A DNA stretch of 30,355 nucleotides, taken from assembly GCA_964448465.1 (NCBI GenBank), contig CAYUVY010000010.1, positions 1 through 30,355 on the forward strand. The letters are read 5' to 3'. Within the stretch, counting starts at the first letter, position 1. Each line of letters opens with the position of its first letter. The stretch comes from CAYTYZ01 sp964448465. GTDB taxonomy: Bacteria > Patescibacteriota > Microgenomatia > UBA12405. The notes below the pieces were generated by a model. The model was not told the DNA's origin, did no database searches, and worked only from the letters and a program-made list of their open reading frames with translations. The translations under genes were made by a program, and so were the position numbers. Positions 23,932 to 29,703 of this stretch are shown piece by piece.

Positions 23932-23955
23932 ATGTAGATTAAGAATAACTATTAT
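23927..23955 (+). promoter_or_regulatory. Promoter of the tandem tatA genes, leaderless
   Basis: TTGAAA (23927-23932), 17-nt spacer, TATTAT (23950-23955), then 6 nt to the ATG at 23962. Back to back with the promoter at 23904-23931. Confidence 0.65.
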
Positions 23956-23961
23956 TGATTT

Positions 23962-24117
23962 ATGCTAAACAATATTGGTCTAACAGAAATCTTAATAGTT
24001 GCCGCAATAGTCTTACTACTTTTTGGTGGTAAGAAGATTCCAGAGTTCGTCCGAGGAATCACCACGGCAATTACCGAATTTAAAAAAGCGTTGAAAGACG
24101 ACAAGGGGGTCAAATAA
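23962..24117 (+). CDS. tatA: TatA-family protein, first of a tandem pair
   Basis: 51 residues: MLNNIGLTEILIVAAIVLLL, then the FGG hinge at 21-23, KKIPEFVRGI, and an amphipathic helix ending TEFKKALKDDKGVK. This is the full TatA signature (short N-terminus with a polar residue, single TM, FG hinge, LPE/IPE motif, EFKKAL). It is short for TatA and lacks the acidic or Pro-rich tail of the 91-residue TatA at 5828-6103. It starts 6 nt after a -10 box and is followed one base later by a second tatA. Easily missed by gene callers because of its length. Confidence 0.92.
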   Translation: MLNNIGLTEILIVAAIVLLLFGGKKIPEFVRGITTAITEFKKALKDDKGVK

Positions 24118-24118
24118 A

Positions 24119-24262
24119 ATGTTTCGATCAATTGGTCCACTAGAAATTGCGATTATCGTAGTTTTGGCTCTAATCATGTTTGGAGGAAAGTTTTTACCGA
24201 AAGCTGGAAAGCATTTGGGTGACTCCATTCGAGAAATAGAAAAAGCACTAAAGGGTAAATAA
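24119..24262 (+). CDS. tatA: TatA-family protein, second of a tandem pair
   Basis: 47 residues: MFRSIGPLEIAIIVVLALIM, FGG at 21-23, KFLPKAGKHLGDSIREIEKALKGK. It has the TatA layout with the LP motif and amphipathic helix, but 'REIEKAL' in place of 'EFKKAL'. Gly-Pro near the N-terminus (IGPLEI) is also seen in TatB proteins, yet the chain is far shorter than TatB, so a TatA/E-type subunit is the safer call. One base separates it from the upstream stop, so the two are translationally linked. Two different short TatA proteins from one mRNA suggest hetero-oligomers or TatA/TatB-like specialisation; this is inference. Confidence 0.9.
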   Translation: MFRSIGPLEIAIIVVLALIMFGGKFLPKAGKHLGDSIREIEKALKGK

Positions 24263-24288
24263 TTTTGGTCTGGGTTTGAGTTCAAAAT

Positions 24289-24317
24289 TTGACTTATATT
24301 CTTTGTGTTGGTATAAT
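24289..24317 (+). promoter_or_regulatory. Strong promoter of the 24325 gene, leaderless
   Basis: TTGACT (24289-24294), 17-nt spacer, TATAAT (24312-24317), 7 nt before the ATG. It closely matches the orphan promoter at 1019-1047, including TTTGACTTAT at the left and TATAATATAGGA at the right. Confidence 0.75.
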
Positions 24318-24324
24318 ATAGGAT

Positions 24325-24591
24325 ATGTGTGCTTTGTATATAACTGAGGGGCAACAAGGCCCGCAAGGAAAAGGTTATGCAAAATCAATTGATGGAGTTG
24401 GTGGGTCGTTGGTTTTACCTGGAAGGAAGCCTGTAGTGGTGGGTTGGAGCGACGATGTGACCAGAAGAGCTACAGTTTGGAAAAACGGCATGGTAGTTTT
24501 GGATGAAAATTTAAGTAAGGGAATTGGCCGAGAAATTAACGTAGGTTTTAGAAAGAAAAACAGAGTTATTAGGTTAAGGTTTGATTGGTAG
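24325..24591 (+). CDS. Hypothetical protein
   Basis: 88 residues, basic, soluble, no signal peptide: Gly-rich at the start (QQGPQGKGYAKSIDG), then beta-strand-like segments (VVVGWSDDVTRRATVWKNG) and a basic C-terminus (FRKKNRVIRLRFDW). I recognise no family. A strong consensus promoter ending 7 nt before the ATG, and a second gene 7 nt downstream, argue that it is real. The ATG sits at the expected transcription start, so the mRNA would be leaderless. Confidence 0.6.
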   Translation: MCALYITEGQQGPQGKGYAKSIDGVGGSLVLPGRKPVVVGWSDDVTRRATVWKNGMVVLDENLSKGIGREINVGFRKKNRVIRLRFDW

Positions 24592-24598
24592 AAAAAAT

Positions 24599-24877
24599 AT
24601 GGCCTACAGGATTGATAAGATAACAAAAATTGGTAATCAACCTCCAAGTGTTGAGACGGGATCTATCCCAAAAGACGGAGGGGTGTATACCTTTGACAAC
24701 TTTGATGTAGATTTTACAACTCCACCTTTTGCTGTTGTAAGGCTGGAAGGGTATCCCATTGCAGCACCAAAAAAAATTGATGGTGCAAATAAGCCTGCTC
24801 GGTTTGTGTTTAAGTCATTGTTTGAGGAGAGAAAAGAAGTGTTCGTGGTAACTCAAGTCGAGGAAGATAACCCTTAG
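24599..24877 (+). CDS. Hypothetical protein
   Basis: 92 residues from the ATG at 24599; an in-frame TTG at 24581 lies inside the previous gene and is less likely. Mixed alpha/beta soluble protein (MAYRIDKITKIGNQPPS ... DNFDVDFTTPPFAVVRLEGY ... KSLFEERKEVFVVTQVEED), no membrane segment, no known domain that I can name. Seven bases after the previous gene, so cotranscribed. Its 3' end overlaps the 3' end of the convergent tspO by 4 nt, leaving no room for a terminator between them. Confidence 0.6.
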   Translation: MAYRIDKITKIGNQPPSVETGSIPKDGGVYTFDNFDVDFTTPPFAVVRLEGYPIAAPKKIDGANKPARFVFKSLFEERKEVFVVTQVEEDNP

Positions 24878-25272
24878 CGATTGAGATAGGTGATGGTGAG
24901 CTGTAAGATGGTAGCAAAGGAGACCCAGAGGAGATAGGGAATTTGCAAGAGAGCAATGGTTTTATTAAATGGTAAGATGGCCAGAATTAACCAGATTAGG
25001 GTAGCGAGGGTTAAGAGAATATCCAGACTGGCAAGGTAATTGTTGCGCAGGCCAAATTGCAGAGGGGTAAAGAGCGCATTGAAAAGGATGTTTAAAATAA
25101 AAGGTAAGAGAATATAAACTGGCAGTTGTTTGTGCCAAACTAGATAAAAAACTCGGCCAAAGGTTAGGGCAATAATGGTATAAAGAACAGACCAAACTGG
25201 ACCAAAGAGAAAAGAGGGTGGAGCCCAGGAGGGTTTGAGTAATTGTTGGTACCAGGTATAGGTTGGATCCAT
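24874..25272 (-). CDS. tspO: TspO/MBR family membrane protein
   Basis: 132 residues with five membrane spans and the family start YQQLLKPSWAPPSFLFGPVWSVLYT, split here as the KPSWAPP and FGPVW motifs; later LPFILNILFNALFTPLQFGL is also characteristic. TspO proteins bind tetrapyrroles and cholesterol-like ligands and are linked to oxidative stress. A short family member, slightly under the usual ~155 residues. Its ATG overlaps the stop of the peroxiredoxin gene (TAATG), which fits a joint redox or stress role. The 3' end overlaps a convergent gene. Confidence 0.88.
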   Translation of the reverse strand: MDPTYTWYQQLLKPSWAPPSFLFGPVWSVLYTIIALTFGRVFYLVWHKQLPVYILLPFILNILFNALFTPLQFGLRNNYLASLDILLTLATLIWLILAILPFNKTIALLQIPYLLWVSFATILQLTITYLNR

Positions 25273-25736
25273 TAGAGTAGTTTATTTAAATCAGTAAGAA
25301 TTTGGCCTGAGTGAGTGGTTGGATTAACGTTTTCGTAGGCTTGGTCGATTTTTCCTTCCGGATTAATTAAATAAGAAATACGCTTGATTCCCAAAACCTC
25401 TTTGCCAAAAATTATTTTGGGTGCCCAGGCTTGGTATGATTTAATAACTTTTTTATCTAGGTCGGATAATAAAGGGAAAGTTAAGTTGTATTTACTGGCA
25501 AAACGAAGATGAGACTCCACGGAGTCGGCGGAAATACCAAGAATAGTTACTCCCCTGCCAGCAAGAAGGTGGTAGCTATTTTGAAAACTACAAGCCTCTT
25601 TGGTACAACCAGGTGTGTCGTCTTTGGGATAAAAATATAGAATTAGCCATTTACCAAGGTATTCAGAAAGCTGGTGAATTTTACCGTGTTGATCGGGTAA
25701 AGAAAAAGCGGGAGCAGCAGTATTGGGTGAAAGCAT
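25272..25736 (-). CDS. bcp: Thiol peroxidase, Bcp/PrxQ-type peroxiredoxin
   Basis: 154 residues, full family length. The active site is FYPKDDTPGCTKEACSFQ with the peroxidatic C44 and a second Cys, C49, five residues on, as in E. coli Bcp. GISADSVESHLRFASKYNLTF (in two pieces: GISADS and FASKYNLTFPLLSD) and the late Arg in GIKRISYLINPEG complete the fold. It reduces hydroperoxides using thioredoxin. Encoded 3 nt after the glycosyltransferase and overlapping tspO by one base. Confidence 0.93.
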   Translation of the reverse strand: MLSPNTAAPAFSLPDQHGKIHQLSEYLGKWLILYFYPKDDTPGCTKEACSFQNSYHLLAGRGVTILGISADSVESHLRFASKYNLTFPLLSDLDKKVIKSYQAWAPKIIFGKEVLGIKRISYLINPEGKIDQAYENVNPTTHSGQILTDLNKLL

Positions 25737-25739
25737 AAG

Positions 25740-27143
25740 TTAGTATAGCTGCAAAACTGATTCAGAACCAACTTCGTATATTTTGGCTTGTGGAAAATAT
25801 TTAACTAAGCCCTGAATTTGAACAGTATTACCGGCAATCCAGCGAGCTTTTTTTGTCTGGGCCAATTCAAAAACGGATTGTGGGTCGCCAACTTTTACCT
25901 CAGTTTTTAACTGACTGTAATAGATAGTGGTTGGATAATTGTGATCCAGACGAATTAGTAGATCTTGAGGACTGGCGAACTTGTGTATAAACAAGGCTGT
26001 GGCCACTTCCCTGGTGGAGCTTCGACCTTGGATAATGGACTGAATATTCACGGTTAAGGTTTTGTAGGCTGTGTAGGAAGTTAGAGAAAAAAGACCAAGA
26101 TAGAAAATATAAATTATTGGCAAGAGTCTTATTTTTTGAATTAATTTGAGAAGCAAAGATACTCCCGAGGCAATGGCTATGGACCAAAAAGGTATGGAGG
26201 GAACTAGGTACCAGTTGTTGTCGCGTAAGGTAAAAGAAAGCGCGATGGGAAGACCCAAAGCTAGGGCTAAGATAGTCAGATTGGGTCTTTTTTTGTAGAC
26301 AAGTAGGAGGCTTAGCAGACCAAAACCAAAAAGATAGATAAAACGACGTTGGAGAGAATAATAGACATGCCAAAAATAATTAAGTTTAAAGCTGGCAAGC
26401 GACAACTTGGTTACACCTTGATCGGAACTGGTAAGAAAGTATTGATAGATATTGGGTTGTTGCCCTTTGGCTAGATTTAACCAGAAAAGTGGTAGAGAAA
26501 TAGCAATTATTATGGTTAAAATATATTGCGGTAGGTTTTTGGGGATGTTTTTAGTTTGATAAATTAGTTCATGTAGTAGAAAAATGGCTGCAGGATAATA
26601 AGCCAGAGAGGCTTTTTGTAAGAAAGTTAGTCCTAAAAGTAGACCAATTAATAAATATCTGTATTTGTAAGTAGAAGTCGTAAGAAAAAAGATCAGCAGG
26701 ATCAACAGAGTGGCAAAAGCATCTAGGTTGCCGGTGCGAGTGCGCCAGATAAAAATATTATTTAAGGCAAGGGTAAGATAGGCAAAAATAGCAGGAACTG
26801 TCCCCCATTTTTTGTAGGAATATATAGTTACTAGCAAAATACAGAAAAAGCCACTTATGGCGGAAAGTAGACGAACAGAAAACTCATTGAGACCAATGAC
26901 GCTGGCGATGCCGGAAGTAAGCCAAAATTGCAAAGGTGGCTTGTCGACAAAAGCTTGATAATTCCAGTGAGGTACAAGAAAGTTTTTGGTGGAAAGCATT
27001 TCGCGAACGACTTGGCCATACCAAGCTTCATCCCAATTTTCCAAATAAGACGCGCCAAGATCTTTAAAGCAGATATAAAGAGCCAAAAAGACGGCAAGAA
27101 TTAGGAGAACTGGTTTTAGATAGACTAGAAGTTTGGTTATAGC
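25740..27143 (-). CDS. GT-C fold membrane glycosyltransferase (PMT/ArnT-like, GT39/GT83 type); start uncertain
   Basis: About 450-468 residues, roughly ten or more TM spans. It has the GT-C catalytic acidic motif ENWDEAWYG after the first span, DKPPLQFWL in the next loop and a C-terminal soluble part (VEVGDPQSVFELAQTKKARW-type region). These enzymes move sugars from polyprenyl-phosphate donors to lipids or proteins outside the membrane. The first conventional start is a TTG at 27086, but this would cut TM1 (LKPVLLILAVFLALYICF), which is open in frame back to a TAA at 27144-27146. No ATG, GTG or TTG lies in that stretch, only ATA (27138-27140) and ATT. I give the open-frame limit as the end coordinate. 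Confidence 0.82.
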   Translation of the reverse strand, partial: AITKLLVYLKPVLLILAVFLALYICFKDLGASYLENWDEAWYGQVVREMLSTKNFLVPHWNYQAFVDKPPLQFWLTSGIASVIGLNEFSVRLLSAISGFFCILLVTIYSYKKWGTVPAIFAYLTLALNNIFIWRTRTGNLDAFATLLILLIFFLTTSTYKYRYLLIGLLLGLTFLQKASLAYYPAAIFLLHELIYQTKNIPKNLPQYILTIIIAISLPLFWLNLAKGQQPNIYQYFLTSSDQGVTKLSLASFKLNYFWHVYYSLQRRFIYLFGFGLLSLLLVYKKRPNLTILALALGLPIALSFTLRDNNWYLVPSIPFWSIAIASGVSLLLKLIQKIRLLPIIYIFYLGLFSLTSYTAYKTLTVNIQSIIQGRSSTREVATALFIHKFASPQDLLIRLDHNYPTTIYYSQLKTEVKVGDPQSVFELAQTKKARWIAGNTVQIQGLVKYFPQAKIYEVGSESVLQLY

Positions 27144-27156
27144 TTAGTTTACTATA

Positions 27157-27378
27157 TTAAAGCTTTTGAATTTCCTTAAGGTCGTGGTCGGGCAGATAGA
27201 GTAGTAAAAATCCCAGAATGATGCTGCCTATGGCTAGAGGGATGTGTCCCCCACCAAAAAAAATTAGATCGATATAGTCAATTATTTCCCAGACTCCACG
27301 CCAAATAAGAACAATAGCAAAAATAGTGGTGAAGTTTTTGGCAAAATAGGAGAGTGGGTGTTGGGGTTGTTTGGACAT
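27157..27378 (-). CDS. Small two-TM membrane protein
   Basis: 73 residues with spans at ~15-37 and ~45-62, a short basic N-terminus and a charged C-terminal tail (PDHDLKEIQKL). Proteins of this pattern (IWRGxWxIIDY near the first span, LLLYLPDHDLKEI at the end) are common small membrane proteins in CPR genomes as far as I know; the role is not known. It ends 13 nt before the open frame of the glycosyltransferase, so it is likely the first gene of the operon with GT-C, bcp and tspO. A weak -10 (TAAGCT) lies 5 nt before the ATG. Confidence 0.65.
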   Translation of the reverse strand: MSKQPQHPLSYFAKNFTTIFAIVLIWRGVWEIIDYIDLIFFGGGHIPLAIGSIILGFLLLYLPDHDLKEIQKL

Positions 27379-27422
27379 AGGTAAGCTTAGCGGATTGTGG
27401 GGTGGGTGTAAAGTAAAAAAGT

Positions 27423-27428
27423 TATAAT
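27423..27428 (+). promoter_or_regulatory. -10 box of the APH-family kinase gene
   Basis: TATAAT, 8 nt before the ATG at 27437. No good -35 at 16-18 nt. Suggests a leaderless transcript. Confidence 0.5.
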
Positions 27429-27436
27429 GAACAAGT

Positions 27437-28333
27437 ATGGATGAAGTTTTAAGTTATTTGCAAAATAATTTTAACCAAGATGTTACCAACCTATTGGCAA
27501 TAGGTGGTGGAGAAAGGTCAAAAGCATTTGTGTTTGAATCTGGCGGCAAAAAATATATTTTTCGCAAGAATAGGCAAGAAGTGGGTTTTAAAAAAGATCT
27601 GTTTGCGTATGAAAATTTTGGCAAACAAGTGAAAATACCTAAAATTTGGAAATTTGATAAGTTGGTAGATGGGTTTGGGGCAATTTCAGAGTTTTGCGAA
27701 GGTAAGCCATTGCTAGATGAAGAGGCTCCCCTGTCCAAAACAACTGTTGATAGTTTATTGGAAACTTTGGAAAAAATTAAAAGAGTAAAAATACCAGAGG
27801 GTGGGTACGGAGTGGCGGATATTGAAGGTCTGGCAAAATATGCCAGTTGGAAGGAATGGGTGTTAAGACCGGATACGGTAGTAACCAAAGAGGATGGCAG
27901 TTTTTATACTTGGGAAGAGGTAAAAAGGATGGAGTTTGCGAATAAAGCCTTGGTGGAGCAAATATTTGCAGAAATAAAAAGATTGTTGCCCTATGTGGAG
28001 TCTAAACGTTATTTGTTACATGGAGATTTTGGCACAGGTAATATTCTAATCGAGAAGGAAAAAGTGAGCGGAATAATTGATTGGAATGAGTTTGGTTATG
28101 GAGATTTTTTGTACGACCTGGCTTATTTATATTTTTGGATTACAAAAACTGATTTTACCCAAGAATACGAAAAATATTGCAAGAAAAATGGCTTAAAACT
28201 ACCCGATAATTATCAAGAACGAATGCGCTGTCATAAATTATTTGCAGGGCTAACTGCTTTGGGGATATATGCAGCTATTGGCTGGAAAGAGGGGTACAAG
28301 AAGGTAGAAAATCGACTAAAAGAAATAATTTAG
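27437..28333 (+). CDS. Aminoglycoside phosphotransferase (APH)-family kinase
   Basis: 298 residues with a small-molecule-kinase fold: N-lobe with KKYIFRKNRQEVGFK, hinge ISEFCEGKPL (83-92), the catalytic loop HGDFGTGN (H195, D197, N202) and the metal-binding IIDWNEFGYGD (D215). Known APH-family members phosphorylate aminoglycosides, choline, homoserine and other small alcohols, so a resistance role cannot be claimed from sequence. It is followed 14 nt later by a Ham1/RdgB-type gene that has its own -10. Family assignment is firm; substrate unknown. Confidence 0.88.
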   Translation: MDEVLSYLQNNFNQDVTNLLAIGGGERSKAFVFESGGKKYIFRKNRQEVGFKKDLFAYENFGKQVKIPKIWKFDKLVDGFGAISEFCEGKPLLDEEAPLSKTTVDSLLETLEKIKRVKIPEGGYGVADIEGLAKYASWKEWVLRPDTVVTKEDGSFYTWEEVKRMEFANKALVEQIFAEIKRLLPYVESKRYLLHGDFGTGNILIEKEKVSGIIDWNEFGYGDFLYDLAYLYFWITKTDFTQEYEKYCKKNGLKLPDNYQERMRCHKLFAGLTALGIYAAIGWKEGYKKVENRLKEII

Positions 28334-28339
28334 TATAAT
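28312..28339 (+). promoter_or_regulatory. Promoter of the Ham1-like gene
   Basis: TCGACT (28312-28317), 16-nt spacer, TATAAT (28334-28339), 8 nt before the ATG at 28348. It overlaps the stop codon of the upstream kinase gene. Confidence 0.45.
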
Positions 28340-28347
28340 TTGAATCA

Positions 28348-28968
28348 ATGGATATATTAATTGGAACAAGAAATAGTTACAAAGTTGGAGAGATGGTGAG
28401 TTTTTTAGATGGAGCTAGCGACGTAAAAATACATTACCTAGACGAGTTGCCGGAAAAAATTGTGGTGGAGGAGGATCAAGATAGCTTGATAGGTAACGCA
28501 AAAAAGAAGGCTTTGGAAATTTCAAAACATACCAACTGGTATGTTTTAACTTCGGACGGAGGAGTGGATATCCCTGGACTAGGAAAAAAGTGGGATATTT
28601 TGAGAAATCAGAGAATTGTGGGTGAGACAAAAACTGATAAAGAAAAGGTGGAGGCGTTGATAACTTTAATGACTGGCCTAAAAGGCGAGGAAAGAAAGTG
28701 TACTTATCATTTGGCCCTGGCGTTGGCCAAAGATGGGCAAGTATTGTGGTCCGAGGAAGATATTACAGATATGGGGTATCTAGTGGAAGAACTTAAGGAG
28801 ACTGAAATTCCCTTACATATGTGGATGGGACAAGCCTGGTATTACCCAAATTTTGGAAAAACCTATAACGAGCTTAGTGTTTCTGAAAAAGAAGAAATCA
28901 GAAAACTATCAAATGGTTTGAAAGATAAATTGCAGGAATTCTTGAGCCAATTAACCCGAGAGAACTAA
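28348..28968 (+). CDS. Ham1/RdgB-type non-canonical purine NTP pyrophosphatase, divergent
   Basis: 206 residues. Family marks: GTRNSYKVGEM at 6-16 (nucleotide loop), SLIGNAKKKALE (46-57), TSDGGVDIPGL (68-78, with catalytic-type Asp D70), and the spaced LRNQRIVGETKTDKEKV region. Known enzymes hydrolyse dITP/XTP to the monophosphate and keep the nucleotide pool clean. The C-terminal part (GYLVEELKETEIPLHMW ... WYYPNFGKTYNELS) departs from the usual FGYDPxFxPxG...T-A/E pattern but keeps YPNFGKTYNELS as its counterpart, so activity or substrate may differ. Transcribed with, or directly after, the APH-type kinase. Confidence 0.8.
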   Translation: MDILIGTRNSYKVGEMVSFLDGASDVKIHYLDELPEKIVVEEDQDSLIGNAKKKALEISKHTNWYVLTSDGGVDIPGLGKKWDILRNQRIVGETKTDKEKVEALITLMTGLKGEERKCTYHLALALAKDGQVLWSEEDITDMGYLVEELKETEIPLHMWMGQAWYYPNFGKTYNELSVSEKEEIRKLSNGLKDKLQEFLSQLTREN

Positions 28969-29043
28969 AATTATTTGACTAAGAATTTTGTGAAGTTCTG
29001 GGAAAGGAAAATTACGAGAAATGTGGAGAAAAGCGCTTTGACA

Positions 29044-29143
29044 NNNNNNNNNNNNNNNNNNNNNNNNNNNNNNNNNNNNNNNNNNNNNNNNNNNNNNNNN
29101 NNNNNNNNNNNNNNNNNNNNNNNNNNNNNNNNNNNNNNNNNNN
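29044..29143. other. Assembly gap (100 N)
   Basis: Exactly 100 N. The left contig ends in TTGACA, a perfect -35 hexamer; the right contig begins a few bases before a 14-nt copy of the tRNA-Ser end. Here the flanks are not duplicates of each other, so real sequence may be missing. Confidence 0.95.
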
Positions 29144-29148
29144 TACGC

Positions 29149-29162
29149 TGCGGTAGGAGAGG
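29149..29162. repeat. 14-nt direct repeat, left copy
   Basis: TGCGGTAGGAGAGG, identical to 29559-29572, where it is the 3' end of tRNA-Ser (acceptor strand and start of the T stem). The two copies bracket the GIY-YIG gene. Confidence 0.8.
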
Positions 29163-29163
29163 T

Positions 29164-29472
29164 CTACTTCACCTTCGGTTTCGTAAGACCGTGGGCAATC
29201 CTTCCATTTTGGAAATCTTTTGCTAATGCTTCAGAAATTAGTCTCTTATAGGCAAATGCCTTGCCCGAACCGGTTTTTAAATATAGTTCAAAATCTCTGG
29301 CTTCCCTTTCGGTACTAAATCCTCCATACCAAACTAGCTTCCAGGGCATGTGTGGTCTAGTTGAACTTACTTGTCCAGTGTTGTGAAAATTAAGCCTGTT
29401 CTTTAAATTAACCGTCGATCCAAAATAAAATATGTGCGATTTTGAACTTAACAAAATGTACGCGTAGTACAT
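29164..29472 (-). CDS. GIY-YIG endonuclease domain protein (UPF0213-like)
   Basis: 102 residues from the ATG at 29472. It opens with MYYAYILLSS, then HIFYFGSTVNLKNRLNFHNTG, the GIY-YIG core with its Arg, and later KLVWYGGFSTEREARDFELYLK with the conserved Glu. An upstream ATG (29490) would add MHYNCS, but a TATAAT box lies between the two ATGs, 6 nt before 29472, so the inner start is preferred and leaderless. Single-domain GIY-YIG proteins are nicking or repair-type nucleases or remnants of mobile genes. It lies between two 14-nt copies of the tRNA-Ser 3' end, which suggests insertion at the tRNA; the stop is 2 nt from the left copy. Confidence 0.85.
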   Translation of the reverse strand: MYYAYILLSSKSHIFYFGSTVNLKNRLNFHNTGQVSSTRPHMPWKLVWYGGFSTEREARDFELYLKTGSGKAFAYKRLISEALAKDFQNGRIAHGLTKPKVK

Positions 29473-29478
29473 ACTACA

Positions 29479-29484
29479 ATTATA
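29479..29484 (-). promoter_or_regulatory. -10 box of the GIY-YIG gene
   Basis: TATAAT on the minus strand, 6 nt before the ATG at 29472; it decides between the two possible starts. Confidence 0.5.
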
Positions 29485-29498
29485 GTGCATGCAATTCT

Positions 29499-29527
29499 GT
29501 AGCTATACTTTACTATTCCATAGCTAC
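29499..29527. repeat. Inverted repeat between GIY-YIG gene and tRNA-Ser
   Basis: GTAGCTAT and ATAGCTAC, 8 nt each, separated by 13 nt. It can form a hairpin on either strand, but lacks a T run, so a terminator is not clear; it may be an operator or the end of the inserted element. Confidence 0.5.
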
Positions 29528-29558
29528 GTAGTAGCGACGGATAGCTTTAGCGAAAGAT

Positions 29559-29572
29559 TGCGGTAGGAGAGG
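29559..29572. repeat. 14-nt direct repeat, right copy (tRNA-Ser 3' end)
   Basis: TGCGGTAGGAGAGG; matches 29149-29162 exactly and diverges on both sides. Confidence 0.8.
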
Positions 29573-29648
29573 GAGTCGAACCCTCATGCCGTATTTTACA
29601 CGACGCAGGTTTAGCAAACCTGTGGCTTACCATTCGCCGCATCCTACC
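29561..29648 (-). tRNA. tRNA-Ser(GCU)
   Basis: 88 nt. Acceptor GGTAGGA pairs with TCCTACC, then discriminator G. The anticodon stem-loop is CAGGT-TTGCTAA-ACCTG with anticodon GCT (codons AGU/AGC), followed by a long variable arm as expected for serine. T arm is GAGGG-TTCGACT-CCCTC. CCA is not encoded. An extended -10 (TGGTATACT, box at 29669-29664) lies 15 nt upstream on the minus strand. Confidence 0.95.
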
Positions 29649-29663
29649 TTTTTGATTAAGCTG

Positions 29664-29669
29664 AGTATA
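29664..29669 (-). promoter_or_regulatory. -10 box of tRNA-Ser
   Basis: TATACT on the minus strand with TGG directly in front (extended -10), 15 nt before the tRNA 5' end; divergent from the promoter of the 29704 gene. Confidence 0.5.
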
Positions 29670-29690
29670 CCAAAGCAGGCCAAAAGGTCG

Positions 29691-29696
29691 TATGAT
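29691..29696 (+). promoter_or_regulatory. -10 box of the 29704 gene
   Basis: TATGAT, 7 nt before the ATG at 29704; the -35 is weak. Another leaderless-type arrangement. Confidence 0.4.
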
Positions 29697-29703
29697 TAAT
29701 TAG

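Noticed and set aside
23952..24366. Minus-strand frames across 23952-24366
   Set aside because: They are antisense to the two tatA genes and the following promoter; the plus-strand frames have clear family motifs.
27437..28333. Antibiotic resistance gene
   Set aside because: The APH fold is shared by many metabolic kinases and nothing in the sequence or context points to an aminoglycoside substrate.
28975..29226. Plus-strand frame spanning the second N gap
   Set aside because: It depends on reading through 100 unknown bases and has no recognisable protein features.
29499..29527. Rho-independent terminator
   Set aside because: The hairpin has weak, AT-rich arms and no following T run on either strand.
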